Shown here in pieces: positions 34,721 through 43,497 of a stretch of DNA of 64,000 bases. The stretch lies in contig NZ_QZFU01000024.1 of the NCBI RefSeq assembly GCF_003598715.1, positions 1 through 64,000 of the forward strand. The letters are read 5' to 3'. A program made the translations under genes and the position numbers. This DNA comes from Nocardia panacis (lineage in GTDB: Bacteria > Actinomycetota > Actinomycetes > Mycobacteriales > Mycobacteriaceae). How positions within the stretch are numbered: the first letter of the stretch is position 1; the number at the start of each line of letters is the position of its first letter. The notes under the pieces are model-generated. The model saw only the letters and a list, made by a program, of their open reading frames with translations, did not search any database and was not told the origin of the DNA.

Positions 34721-36067
34721 ATGAGAATCGCGGTGGTCGGCGGCGGGATCAGCGGGCTGATGGCGGCCTACCGGCTGCGGGGACTGCTCGGGTCGGGGGC
34801 CGAGATCGTGGTCGTCGAACGTCGCGAGCGGGTCGGGGGGATTCTGTATACCGGCGAATTGGCCGGGGAGCCGGTGGATTTGGGGGCGGAAGCGTTCGTG
34901 GGGCGGCGGCCGGAGGTGCCCGGCCTGCTGGGCGAACTCGGGTTGACGTCGCAGCTGGTCGTGCCGTCCGGATCGCGGCCGGTGGTGTGGTCGGGCGGGG
35001 CGGCGCATCCGCTGCCGGAGCGGACGCTGATGGGGATTCCGTCGGTCGCCGAATCGGTGCGCGGGTTGGTCGATGACGCGACCGTCGCGTGGGTCGAAGG
35101 GGAGCGGCGGCGGCCGTTCGGCTGGGCGGTCGGAGCCGATATCTCGGTGCACGAACTGGTGGCCGACCGGTTCGGGGAGCAGGTCGTCGCCCGCAGCGTG
35201 GACCCGCTGCTGGGCGGGGTGTACGCCGGGAGTTCGCGCTCGATCGGCGTGCGGGCCGCGCTTCCCGCGCTGGCGGCCGCGCTCGACGCGGGTGCGGCGA
35301 GCCTCACCGAGGCGGTGGCGGCCACGCTGCCCCCGCCCTCCGACACCCCGGTGTTCGGCGGTATCCGGGACGGGTATCGCGTTCTGCTGGAGGCGCTTTC
35401 GGCGCGGTCGGGCGCGAAGTTCGTCACCGCGACGGCCGCGACCCGGCTCGACCGCGTCGCCGGGGGTTGGGCGATCGACCCCGTGGGCGCGGTGGACGCG
35501 GTCGTCTTGGCGGTGCCGGCTCCGATCGCGGCCGAACTGCTGCGTCCGGTGCTGCCGGTCGCGGCAGCAGCCGCAGCAGGCATCGAACTGGCGTCCTCGG
35601 CCGTCGTCGCCCTGGCTCTCCCGCGCGATACCGCCCTTCCGGAGAACTCGGGGATCCTGATCGCTACCGGGGAACCGTTGCGCGCCAAGGCTTTCACCCT
35701 CTCCAGTCGCAAATGGCCGCATCTCGCCGCCCGCCCGAACGCCCTCGTGCGCGCCTCCTTCGGCAAATTCGGCGATCCGGCCCCGCTGTCTTGGTCCGAT
35801 GCCGATCTCATTGCCGCGGCCACCGAGGATCTGTCCACCGTCACCGGGCTCACGATCACCCCGACGAGCACCGTCGTCCAACGGTGGCCCGGTGGGTTGG
35901 CCCAATACGCGCCCGGCCACACCGATCGTGTCGCCGCCCTCGAAGCCGTGGTCGGCGCTACTGAAGGACTCGCGGTCGCGGGCGCCTACCTGCACGGTGT
36001 CGGAGTTCCGGCCTGTGTGGCCTCGGGCGCCGCCGCCGCCGCGAACCTGGCCGCGACTCTCGGCTGA
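34721..36067 (+). CDS. cgoX: Coproporphyrinogen III oxidase (HemY/CgoX type)
   Basis: A 448-residue FAD-dependent oxidase, formerly annotated as protoporphyrinogen oxidase HemY/HemG. It begins with the FAD-binding Rossmann motif MRIAVVGGGISGLMAAYRL and VVERRERVGGILYT, contains VDLGAEAFVGRRPE, a substrate domain with DPLLGGVYAGSSRSIGVRAALP, and ends with the second FAD contact GLAVAGAYLHGVGVPACVASG. In actinobacteria it aromatises coproporphyrinogen III to coproporphyrin III. ATG 34721 is chosen from the motif position and a -10 hexamer seven bases away; 13 further codons upstream are open. Confidence 0.93.
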   Translation: MRIAVVGGGISGLMAAYRLRGLLGSGAEIVVVERRERVGGILYTGELAGEPVDLGAEAFVGRRPEVPGLLGELGLTSQLVVPSGSRPVVWSGGAAHPLPERTLMGIPSVAESVRGLVDDATVAWVEGERRRPFGWAVGADISVHELVADRFGEQVVARSVDPLLGGVYAGSSRSIGVRAALPALAAALDAGAASLTEAVAATLPPPSDTPVFGGIRDGYRVLLEALSARSGAKFVTATAATRLDRVAGGWAIDPVGAVDAVVLAVPAPIAAELLRPVLPVAAAAAAGIELASSAVVALALPRDTALPENSGILIATGEPLRAKAFTLSSRKWPHLAARPNALVRASFGKFGDPAPLSWSDADLIAAATEDLSTVTGLTITPTSTVVQRWPGGLAQYAPGHTDRVAALEAVVGATEGLAVAGAYLHGVGVPACVASGAAAAANLAATLG

Positions 36068-36180
36068 CCCCGGTCGAATCACACTGCGGGCCGGGTGAAT
36101 TCGCCCGATAAATCCCGCGACTCGGAGGGTGGGGTAGATCGCATACGGGATGCGGTGGGGTGAGTGGCAGGATAGGGATC

Positions 36181-36876
36181 ATGGCGCGACTCGACTACCA
36201 GGCACTGAATTCCACCATTCGCTACCTGATGTTTTCGGTGTTTCAGGTGCGGCCCGGCGTACTGGGGGAGGAGCGGGCGGCCGCGGTGAAGGAGGCGCGG
36301 GCCTTCTTCGACGGTCTCGCGGATCGGGGTGTGGTGGTGCGCGGTGTCTACGATGTGGCCGGGCTGCGGGCCGACGCCGATTTCATGATCTGGACCCACG
36401 CGGAGCAGGTGGAGCAGTTGCAGGCGGCCTATGCCGATTTCCGCCGCACCACCGAATTGGGTCGGGCCTGCACCCCGGTGTGGAGTCAGGTGGCGCTGCA
36501 CCGTCCCGCCGAATTCAACAAGAGCCATATCCCGGCCTTCCTGGCCGGTGAGGATGCGGGCAACTACATCTGCGTCTACCCGTTCGTCCGCTCTTACGAC
36601 TGGTACCTGCTTCCGGATGCCGATCGTCGCAAGATGCTCGCCGATCACGGCAAACAGGCCCGCGACTACCCGGATGTCCGGGCGAACACCGTCGCGTCCT
36701 TCGCCCTCGGCGACTACGAGTGGATCCTCGCCTTCGAGGCCCCGGAACTGCACCGCATCGTCGACCTGATGCGTGAGCTGCGCGCCACCGAGGCCCGCCG
36801 CCACGTCCGCGAGGAGACCCCGTTCTACACCGGCCCCCGCGTCGAACTCGAAAACCTCATCGCCGCTCTGCCGTAG
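36181..36876 (+). CDS. hemQ: Coproheme decarboxylase HemQ/ChdC
   Basis: A 231-residue chlorite-dismutase-superfamily protein that decarboxylates coproheme to heme b, the last step of the coproporphyrin pathway. It matches the mycobacterial protein over its whole length: MARLDYQALNSTIRYLMFSVF, RGVVVRGVYDVAGLRADADFM, ACTPVWSQVALHRPAEFNKSH, and YPFVRSYDWYLLPDADRRKM with the conserved tyrosine and the following LADHGKQARDYP histidine. ATG 36181 equals the family start. It lies 113 bases after cgoX and is followed by a hairpin before the convergent msrB. Confidence 0.95.
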   Translation: MARLDYQALNSTIRYLMFSVFQVRPGVLGEERAAAVKEARAFFDGLADRGVVVRGVYDVAGLRADADFMIWTHAEQVEQLQAAYADFRRTTELGRACTPVWSQVALHRPAEFNKSHIPAFLAGEDAGNYICVYPFVRSYDWYLLPDADRRKMLADHGKQARDYPDVRANTVASFALGDYEWILAFEAPELHRIVDLMRELRATEARRHVREETPFYTGPRVELENLIAALP

Positions 36877-36877
36877 C

Positions 36878-36905
36878 GGAACCCGGGGGTCAGCCCTTGG
36901 GTTCC
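36878..36905 (+). terminator. Terminator after hemQ
   Basis: Arms 36878-36889 and 36894-36905 form a 12-bp stem with two G-U wobbles closing on TCAG, directly after the hemQ stop and overlapping the msrB end. The wobbles favour function on the plus-strand transcript. Confidence 0.65.
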
Positions 36906-37312
36906 AGGCGCAGGGCGATGGAATTGATGCAGTAGCGCTGGTCGGTGGGGGTGGGGTAACCCTCGCCCTCGAAGACATGGCCGAGGTGACTGTGGCAGGT
37001 GGCGCAGAGGACCTCGACGCGCCGCATGCCGAGCGAGTCGTCGGCGCGCAGGATGACGGCCGAGGAGTCGGCCGGGTCGAAGAAGGACGGCCACCCGCAG
37101 TGCGAGTCGAATTTCTCGGTGCTGCGGAACAATTCGGCCCCGCAGGCGCGGCAGGCGTAGACGCCCTCAGTTTTGGTGTCGGTGTACTCACCGGTGAAGG
37201 GGCGTTCGGTGGCGGCCTCGCGGAGCACCGCGTACTCCTCGGGATTCAGTTTCGACCGCCACTGCTGCGGGGTGAGCTGGATCTTGGGTGCGGGCAGGGA
37301 GGTGTCTGTCAT
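36890..37312 (-). CDS. msrB: Peptide-methionine (R)-S-oxide reductase
   Basis: A 140-residue MsrB that repairs methionine-R-sulfoxide in proteins. Two CxxC zinc pairs are present (YACRACGAELF and VLCATCHSHLGHVF), as are SHCGWPSFFDPAD and the catalytic cysteine in QRYCINSIALRLEP. Length is normal. Its start overlaps the aftC stop (ATGA at 37309-37312), so it is translated from the aftC message. The pairing msrB-aftC is also mycobacterial. Confidence 0.96.
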   Translation of the reverse strand: MTDTSLPAPKIQLTPQQWRSKLNPEEYAVLREAATERPFTGEYTDTKTEGVYACRACGAELFRSTEKFDSHCGWPSFFDPADSSAVILRADDSLGMRRVEVLCATCHSHLGHVFEGEGYPTPTDQRYCINSIALRLEPKG

Positions 37313-38619
37313 GACTCCACGCTAATAGGTTCCCCGGCCGACGTGGCGACCCCGTTGTGGACCGGGGTGAGGGCAGGCGCCGGTGGTTCCTCCGCCGCCG
37401 CGGGTGTCTCGCGCAGCCACAGCGGATCGATACCCGAGGCGAGTCGGCCTTCGCGGCGCGCGTTGAGGTAGCGGTCGCCCAGGACACAGAACACGACGAT
37501 GAGCAACAGCGCCCACCCGAAGGTGATGCGCAGGTAGTCCAGGGCGCGTCCGGCGCTCTGCCAGCGGTCCAGCAGCCACTTGTCGTAGGACATGAAACCG
37601 AACACAGCCAGCCAGGCGGGCCAGTTGCGCAGGACCGAATTGCGCAGCACCACCGTCATCAGGAACGGGAACAGCATCATCGAGTAGTACGCCTGCCCGA
37701 GCGAGGTGAGCAGGAAGGTCGCGGTGAGCAGCACCCCGGAGGTGGTGCACACGAAGAACAGTTCGTCCTCGCGGTAGTAGCGGTACAGCAGCCAGAGCGA
37801 GATCAGCACCAGCACGCCGAGGACCAGTCGCATACCCCAGGTGAGCCACGGCGGCAGCCCGTAGTAGGCGGCGTTTCCGACAATGGCGCTGTTGAAGTAG
37901 TCCCGCGATTCGAGCAGGTAGGGCATGGTGTGCCGGACGAAGGACATCGGGTCCTTGATCAGCGGCCAGGCGGCGGCGGTGAGCGCGACGGGCACCCCGA
38001 TGGCGGTGATGAACACCTGCCACTGCCGCCGCAGCAGCGCAATCAGCAGCAGCGGAGCCATATTCGGTTTCACCGCGATGATCAGGCCGATGGCCACGCC
38101 CGCCCACAGGTCGCGCCGTTTGAGCAGCAGCATGAGGAAGGCGACCTCGGCCAGCAGGATGCACCCGTTGATATTGGTGAACACCAGCGTGTTGACCACG
38201 GTCTCGGAAAGGAACATGGCCAGCAGCAGCGCGGGCGCGAGCACCGAGCGCACCGTGTGGTCGAACAGGCGCAGCAGCAGATACCAGACGGCGATGATGG
38301 CGATCGCGTTGAGCACGATGAAGCACCACCGGGATTTCTCCGGGTCGAGGATCGCCAGCGGGGCGATCATCAGGGTGCCGCTCGGCGGGTAGAGGTAGTG
38401 CGGGTCGACCGAGTCGAAGTTGTCGGTGTAGACGGGCTGACCGTTGAGAAAGGCCAGCGAGGCGGCGTAGACGGGTTTGAAATCGTCGGTGATGAAGCCG
38501 TTGACAGCTTTGATGAACACCCGCTGCAGCACGGTCATGATCGCCAGCGGCCACAGGATGTAGTTCAGCGCCTCGGCGGTGGTCCGAGCGGTGCGGGGCT
38601 CGAGCTGTCGTGGGAACAC
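37309..38619 (-). CDS. aftC: Alpha-(1->3)-arabinofuranosyltransferase AftC
   Basis: A 436-residue GT-C glycosyltransferase (DUF2029/GT87) with about ten membrane helices that adds branching arabinofuranose to arabinogalactan from decaprenyl-phosphoryl-arabinose. The first periplasmic loop has NGFITDDFKPVYAASL with the acidic pair expected for catalysis, and YVDPHYLYPPSG-like VDPHYLYPPSGTLMIAP; MLFPFLMTVVLRNSVLRNWP lies near the end. These blocks match M. tuberculosis AftC closely. GTG 38619 is taken as the start because TACCGT ends six bases upstream and the length then fits; GTG 38634 or farther are possible. Confidence 0.93.
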   Translation of the reverse strand: MFPRQLEPRTARTTAEALNYILWPLAIMTVLQRVFIKAVNGFITDDFKPVYAASLAFLNGQPVYTDNFDSVDPHYLYPPSGTLMIAPLAILDPEKSRWCFIVLNAIAIIAVWYLLLRLFDHTVRSVLAPALLLAMFLSETVVNTLVFTNINGCILLAEVAFLMLLLKRRDLWAGVAIGLIIAVKPNMAPLLLIALLRRQWQVFITAIGVPVALTAAAWPLIKDPMSFVRHTMPYLLESRDYFNSAIVGNAAYYGLPPWLTWGMRLVLGVLVLISLWLLYRYYREDELFFVCTTSGVLLTATFLLTSLGQAYYSMMLFPFLMTVVLRNSVLRNWPAWLAVFGFMSYDKWLLDRWQSAGRALDYLRITFGWALLLIVVFCVLGDRYLNARREGRLASGIDPLWLRETPAAAEEPPAPALTPVHNGVATSAGEPISVES

Positions 38620-38625
38620 TGGGGC

Positions 38626-38631
38626 ACGGTA
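38626..38631 (-). promoter_or_regulatory. -10 hexamer TACCGT for aftC
   Basis: TACCGT on the minus strand ends 6 bases before GTG 38619, within a longer open frame; it argues that the protein begins VFPRQLEP. Confidence 0.45.
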
Positions 38632-38709
38632 CACCGAACGCGAGGCGGTCGCGTTGCCCGGACCACATTCGGCGCGCCTGGAAAAGGACCCAGCAGGCGG
38701 GAAGCCCAC

Positions 38710-40281
38710 TCAGGCTGGGCAGACCGTCCCATCGGCGGGAAGTTTGGCCTCTTTGAGATATTCGAGGATCGCGGTCTGCGCGCACCCCGAGTGGCTGAAC
38801 GCCGGATGACCGAAGCCCTGCCAGGTGACGGTGGCGTGCCGCGCGCCCGCCGCGCCGAGCGCGCCGCTGACCGAGGCTTGGCCGCCGGTGCCGACCACCG
38901 GATCGGCCGCGGCGCCGAGAATCAGCACGGGCAGGTCGAGTTTGTCGGGCAGCGGCGGGACATCGGCGGTGGGCCAGGCCACGCAGCCGAGCATGCCGAG
39001 GGCGGCGGTGCGACCGAAGACCGGATACTTCCCGCCCCACGTCTCGCCGAGGTCCTTGGCCTGGTTGGGGGTGGGCTGCTGCTGGGTGTCGGTGCAGCCG
39101 TTGACGAATTGGCCGTCGGTGCCGGTGGCCTCGGCCTGGCGCCGCATGAGCGCGACGAGCCGCGGCCGATCGCCCTTGATCGCGGCCGCGAGGGCATCGG
39201 CGAGTTCGGCGGTGCGGTCGGGCTGGTCCGCGCGGGGGTCACCGAGGTAGGAGGCGAGGGCGGTGGTCAAGGCCGAGGCGGAGATATCGCCGAGTCCGCC
39301 GGAGCTCGCGCGGCCGACGAGGTCGGTGACGGCGGCGCGCGGGTCGACCCCCAGGGCGCAGCCGAGGCCGGTGCAATGCTGGGCGAAGGCGGACAGCGCG
39401 GCCTCCGCGCCCTTGACCCGCTGTTCGGTCCGGGTGACGGTGTCGGTGTTGACCGGGACGGGCGAGTCGAGCACGAGGCGGGTCAGGTGGTCGCCGTAGC
39501 GGCGCGCGTAGCTGAGGGCGACCTTCGCGCCATTGCCGGAGCCGAGCAGCATGAGGTGATCCACCTGCCACTGTTTGCGCAACTGCTCGATGTCGTCGGC
39601 GGCGTGCGGGGCGTCGAAGGCGCCCTCGTAGGGCTGGAGGAAGTCGCGGCAGGCGATGGTGGCGTTCTGACTCAGGGAGGTCATGGCCACGGCCGGATCG
39701 CGGTCGGATTGCGCGGCGCCGGTGCCGAATTGGGCATTGTCGGCCAGGGCGCGGCGGACCTCGGGCGGCAGACAGTCGATGGGTTGGGAGGCGCCCAACC
39801 CGCGTCGGTCGACCGCGACGATGGGGCGGGCGGTCAACATGGCGCTGCCCTGACCGATGGCCAACCCGGCCAGGGTGGCGGTGGAGGGCCGGTCCACCCC
39901 GGAGGTCAGGACCAGCGGCGCGACATCCAGGGGAGTCTGCGGCAGCCGCGCCCGCATGGCTCCGGCGCGGAAGGTGCCCAGGACCGCGCCGCCGGAATCG
40001 ATCGGCGTGGAGAATTCCGCGCATTCCAGGACCAGCCCGGCGGGGGCCGGGCCGAGCCCGAGGCCGTCGAGGGTGGGCGCGGTGCAATCGCGCCAGGCCA
40101 GGTCGGTCTTGGGCGGTTCGGCCTGCGGCGGCGGCGCGGGAGCGTTCGTCTCGGGTTTGACGCCGCCCGCCGCGACGGGCCGTTCGACGGCGACACCGGG
40201 CCGGTCGGAGGGACCCGCGCCGCATCCGGTCAGCAAGATCGACAGTGTCGCGGCCGACACCACGGCCCGAGTCCAGCGCAT
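38710..40281 (-). CDS. Secreted alpha/beta-hydrolase-fold lipoprotein
   Basis: A 523-residue exported protein. The N-terminal signal ends in a lipobox (SILLTGCGAG), so it should be a membrane-anchored lipoprotein; a Pro/Ala linker follows. The fold is of the tripeptidyl-peptidase-like hydrolases (PIVAVDRRGLGASQPIDC, later LPVLILGAAADPVVG and WQGFGHPAFSHSGCA with Asp and His candidates, and a TAP-like C-terminus). The nucleophile elbow reads LLGSGNGAKVAL, with Gly where Ser is normally found, so catalytic activity is doubtful. The M. tuberculosis gene in this position is annotated as a secreted protease. It lies 90 bases upstream of aftC. Confidence 0.85.
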   Translation of the reverse strand: MRWTRAVVSAATLSILLTGCGAGPSDRPGVAVERPVAAGGVKPETNAPAPPPQAEPPKTDLAWRDCTAPTLDGLGLGPAPAGLVLECAEFSTPIDSGGAVLGTFRAGAMRARLPQTPLDVAPLVLTSGVDRPSTATLAGLAIGQGSAMLTARPIVAVDRRGLGASQPIDCLPPEVRRALADNAQFGTGAAQSDRDPAVAMTSLSQNATIACRDFLQPYEGAFDAPHAADDIEQLRKQWQVDHLMLLGSGNGAKVALSYARRYGDHLTRLVLDSPVPVNTDTVTRTEQRVKGAEAALSAFAQHCTGLGCALGVDPRAAVTDLVGRASSGGLGDISASALTTALASYLGDPRADQPDRTAELADALAAAIKGDRPRLVALMRRQAEATGTDGQFVNGCTDTQQQPTPNQAKDLGETWGGKYPVFGRTAALGMLGCVAWPTADVPPLPDKLDLPVLILGAAADPVVGTGGQASVSGALGAAGARHATVTWQGFGHPAFSHSGCAQTAILEYLKEAKLPADGTVCPA

Positions 40282-40344
40282 GCGTTACAGCCTGCCAGGT
40301 GCCGACCGCCACTTCATTGCCGGGACCCGCGGCTGGGCCTCGAT

Positions 40345-41112
40345 TCATTCGACGATGCGCGTCCATCGGGTGAGCAGCGTGCCGTCCTCGTCGAGCAGGA
40401 GGTGGGTGCGCCGCATCCGCCGATGGAACTCGTGCGCGGACAGTGAGATTCGCCCCGCCGAGCCGCCGATCAGCAGCGGCGCGGTGGTCAGGCACAGTTC
40501 GTCGACGGTGTCGGCGTCGAGCAGCGAGCCGAACAGGTGTGGTCCGCCCTCACACAGCACCCGGAACAGTCCTCGGGCGCCGAGCGCGGCCAGCAGTGCC
40601 TTGGGCGTGACCGCGACCTCGCCCACCTCGATGACCTCCGCGCCCGCCTCGGCCAGTGCGCGCTTGCGGTCCGCCGCGGCCGCAGCGGTGGTGATGATCA
40701 ACGGCGGCACGGCCGTATCGGTGAGCAGACGGCAGTCCGGTTCCAGGTTCGCGCCCGCCGTGACGACCGCGATCGGCGGCGGCGCGCCGTCGCGATGACC
40801 GCCGATACCTTCCCGGTAGAGCTCGCGGCGGCGGGCGGCGTGGGTGCGCGCGCCGCCGTAGTGTTCGGCGCGCACGGTGCCTGCGCCGACCAGGATGACA
40901 TCGGCGAGATCGCGTAGCAGCAGGAAGACGGTTTTGTCGGCGGGTGTGCCCAGGCCCTCGGAGAGTTCGCCCGCCGTGGCCGCGCCGTCGATGCTGGAGA
41001 CGAAATTGGCGCGCACCCAAGGGACCTGGAGTCCGGCGGGATAGGCGTACAAGCGCGCGAGCTCGTCGGAGTTCAGGTCTGTGAGCTGGATCGCATTGTG
41101 ACTACGCTGCAT
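40345..41112 (-). CDS. RibD C-terminal-domain pyrimidine reductase-like protein
   Basis: A 255-residue NADPH-dependent reductase of the RibD_C (dihydrofolate-reductase-like) fold. Recognisable parts are VRANFVSSIDGAATAGELSEGLG, LLLRDLADVILVGAGTVRAEHYGG and VLCEGGPHLFGSLLDADTVDEL, with the C-terminal strand RRTHLLLDEDGTLLTRW. The mycobacterial homologue (annotated ribD) can substitute for dihydrofolate reductase in resistance to antifolates; here riboflavin-type reduction is equally possible. Start ATG 41112. It is divergent from the AFG1 ATPase gene. Confidence 0.88.
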   Translation of the reverse strand: MQRSHNAIQLTDLNSDELARLYAYPAGLQVPWVRANFVSSIDGAATAGELSEGLGTPADKTVFLLLRDLADVILVGAGTVRAEHYGGARTHAARRRELYREGIGGHRDGAPPPIAVVTAGANLEPDCRLLTDTAVPPLIITTAAAAADRKRALAEAGAEVIEVGEVAVTPKALLAALGARGLFRVLCEGGPHLFGSLLDADTVDELCLTTAPLLIGGSAGRISLSAHEFHRRMRRTHLLLDEDGTLLTRWTRIVE

Positions 41113-41135
41113 GACAAGCCATCTCACCACGTCAC

Positions 41136-41141
41136 TACGCT
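41136..41141 (+). promoter_or_regulatory. -10 hexamer TACGCT for the ZapE gene
   Basis: TACGCT ends 6 bases before ATG 41148, giving a probable leaderless message. Confidence 0.45.
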
Positions 41142-41147
41142 TCTGCT

Positions 41148-42167
41148 ATGCAAGAACGCCTCGTCGACCGCCATCCTGAGGTCCCGGCCGATCAACTTGT
41201 CGCGCAGATGGTGCCGCCACCGATGTTCGACGAGGTCAGTTTCGACTCCTACATCCCGGATCCGAAGGAGCCTTCGCAGGCCGCCGCGGTCGTCAAGGCG
41301 GCGGATTTCGCCGATCGGGTCAACCAGATCCACAAGGCGGCGGGCAAGAAGAGTCTGTTCGGGAAGAAGAAGCAGATCAGCGGCGCGGGCCTGTACCTGG
41401 ACGGCGGGTTCGGCGTCGGCAAGACCCACCTGCTCGCCTCGATCTTCCACAGCTCGCCCGCCCCGAAGAGTTTCGGCACCTTCGGCGAGTTGACCAATCT
41501 GGTCGGCGCGCTGGGATTCAACAACGCCCTGGAGCGGTTGTCGGCGAACAGTGTGCTGTGCATCGACGAATTCGAACTCGACGATCCGGGCGACACCATG
41601 CTGGTCTCGCGCCTGCTGACCGAGCTGTCCGCGCGCGGGGTGAGCATCGCGACCACATCCAATACGCTGCCGGGTCAGCTCGGTGAGGGTCGTTTCGCCG
41701 CATCGGACTTCCTGCGCGAGATCAAGAAGTTGGGTGCGATCTTCGAGCCGGTGCGCGTCGACGGACCCGATTACCGCCACCGCGACCTGCCGCCTGCCCC
41801 CGAACCCACCGCACCGGAGCTGCTGGCCGAACGCGCCGCCGCCGCGCCGGGCGCCACCCTCGACGAATTCGACGCGCTGGTCCGGCATTTGAGCACTCTG
41901 CATCCGTCGAAGTTCGGCGCGCTGATCTCCGGCGTGTCCGCGGTGTACATCTCCGGCGTGCACACGGTCACCGATCAAAACGTGGCGCTTCGCATCGTGG
42001 TGTTGGCCGACCGGCTCTATGATGCGAGCATCCCGGTCACGGTGTCGGGCGCGAAGCTCGACGAGATCTTCTCCGCGGAAATGCTGGAGGGGGGGTACCG
42101 CAAGAAGTACCTGCGTGCGATCTCCCGCCTGCTCGCGCTGTCGCGGTTCGAGGTCTCACCCGCCTGA
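41148..42167 (+). CDS. zapE: ZapE/AFG1 family ATPase
   Basis: A 339-residue AFG1-like AAA+ ATPase. Walker A is YLDGGFGVGKTHLLASIF (around residue 85), Walker B CIDEFELDDPGD, and sensor-like TSNTLPGQLGEGRF follows. In proteobacteria the homologue ZapE acts at the division ring under stress; the actinobacterial role is not known. It is divergent from the RibD-like gene, the same pair as in mycobacteria, and closes the conserved block. The phosphatase gene begins 28 bases downstream. Confidence 0.92.
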   Translation: MQERLVDRHPEVPADQLVAQMVPPPMFDEVSFDSYIPDPKEPSQAAAVVKAADFADRVNQIHKAAGKKSLFGKKKQISGAGLYLDGGFGVGKTHLLASIFHSSPAPKSFGTFGELTNLVGALGFNNALERLSANSVLCIDEFELDDPGDTMLVSRLLTELSARGVSIATTSNTLPGQLGEGRFAASDFLREIKKLGAIFEPVRVDGPDYRHRDLPPAPEPTAPELLAERAAAAPGATLDEFDALVRHLSTLHPSKFGALISGVSAVYISGVHTVTDQNVALRIVVLADRLYDASIPVTVSGAKLDEIFSAEMLEGGYRKKYLRAISRLLALSRFEVSPA

Positions 42168-42195
42168 CCGGTACGCCTCGACGAAGGAGTTCGCC

Positions 42196-42990
42196 GTGAC
42201 CCGTGCCCTGCGCGCCGCGGTGGCCGCCGCCACCGGCTTGGCCCTCGCATTCGGACCCGGCCTCGGCGGCGCGGTCGCCGATCCGGCCATCGCGACCGAA
42301 CAGTTCACCTTCGACCGCTCCCTGCACTTGGACGGGGTGCAGAATGCCCGCGATGTGGGGGGCTATCGCAGCACCGACGGCCGTATCGTGCGGCTCGGGT
42401 TGGTGTATCGGACGGGCCAGCTGAGCAATGCGGGTCCGGCCGATCTGGCCGAATTGTCCAGTCGCAACGTGCGTTTCGTCGACGATCTGCGCACCGTCTA
42501 CGAGCGGATGCTCGCGCCCGACCGGATGCCCGGCGGCGCCTCGGCACACTGGAACGATGTGATCGGGCACGCGCCGCCGGAGATCGTGGCCACCTCGCTC
42601 ACCGGCGGCACCACCATGTACACCGCGTTCATCACCGCGCCGGGCGCGAACGAGGCGTTCGGGTCGGTGCTGCGCGACATCATCGACACCAAGGGGGGTG
42701 CGGTGCTCTACCACTGCACGGCGGGCAAGGACCGCACCGGCTGGGTCACCGCCGTGCTGCTCACCCTGCTCGGTGTGGATCGCGGCACCGTCACCCAGGA
42801 CTACCTGCTGTCGAATCAGTTCCGCAACGCCAATCCGGACGATCCGATCAACGGCGTCCAATCCCAGTGGCTGGACGCGGCTTTCGATCAGGCGAGGCAG
42901 CTGTACGGCGGTTTCGACGCCTATGTGCGCGACGGTCTGCACCTGTCCGAGGCCGATATCGCCGCCCTGAAAGCCAAAATGCTGGTCTAA
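42196..42990 (+). CDS. Secreted tyrosine-protein phosphatase
   Basis: A 264-residue dual-specificity/tyrosine phosphatase of the bacterial Y_phosphatase3 type. A Sec signal peptide (RALRAAVAAATGLALAFG, cleavage near AVADP) precedes the domain; FDRSLHLDGVQNARDVGGY is the conserved opening, RFVDDLRTVYER holds the general-acid region, and LYHCTAGKDRTGWVTAV is the CX5R active-site loop. Related mycobacterial PtpB is a secreted virulence phosphatase; no equivalence is claimed. Start GTG 42196 follows AAGGAG at six bases. Confidence 0.92.
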   Translation: MTRALRAAVAAATGLALAFGPGLGGAVADPAIATEQFTFDRSLHLDGVQNARDVGGYRSTDGRIVRLGLVYRTGQLSNAGPADLAELSSRNVRFVDDLRTVYERMLAPDRMPGGASAHWNDVIGHAPPEIVATSLTGGTTMYTAFITAPGANEAFGSVLRDIIDTKGGAVLYHCTAGKDRTGWVTAVLLTLLGVDRGTVTQDYLLSNQFRNANPDDPINGVQSQWLDAAFDQARQLYGGFDAYVRDGLHLSEADIAALKAKMLV

Positions 42991-43071
42991 CCGCCGTGTC
43001 TCGAAGTGGCGCCGTGGGCCGGTTGCTGGACCGCTGTGTACGCCGGATCTTCGGATCGACACACTGGGATC

Positions 43072-43497
43072 GTGAAATCCTCGCATGACTGGAACGTGAT
43101 ACACGACGCAGTACGGGCGGCGGAGTCTCGTAGCGACTGGGGCGCAGCGATTTCCGTAGTCAGCGCTGCTGCCAGGTGCCGTAGTGCTGACGCCGACATG
43201 CACAATGCGCATCTGTGGCACATGGATCTACTTGTGAAAGCCGAACTTATCGATGAGTTGGCCATGCTGGCTCGGGCCGATGTCCACGCACGGCGCAGGC
43301 TGGACCGGTTCCTGTACGAGAACGGATGCGATGGTGATCTGCGGCAGCGAGCTCAGCGCGGGGACAAGGCGGCGCTGTATTACCTCGTGAAGCTGCTTCG
43401 TCGGCGAGGCGAACAAATCGCCGCTCAGCAGGTGGTGGACGAGATCGATCCGGCTGATCAATACGCTCTCGAACTGGCGACACGGGACAGTTCCTAG
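43072..43497 (+). CDS. Hypothetical helical protein
   Basis: A 141-residue soluble protein rich in Ala, Arg and Asp. It appears all-helical, with successive blocks SDWGAAISVVSAAARCRSA, ADVHARRRLDRFLYENGC and RGDKAALYYLVKLLRRRGE that read like short TPR-type repeats. Similar proteins occur scattered in actinobacteria but no function is recalled. Start GTG 43072 is used; the open frame extends to 43006. The 3' end overlaps the convergent GbsR-like gene by four bases. Confidence 0.6.
   Translation: MKSSHDWNVIHDAVRAAESRSDWGAAISVVSAAARCRSADADMHNAHLWHMDLLVKAELIDELAMLARADVHARRRLDRFLYENGCDGDLRQRAQRGDKAALYYLVKLLRRRGEQIAAQQVVDEIDPADQYALELATRDSS

Noticed and set aside
36130..36180. Separate short gene between cgoX and hemQ
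   Set aside because: The stretch is only the hemQ upstream region; the family start at 36181 leaves no room for another gene.
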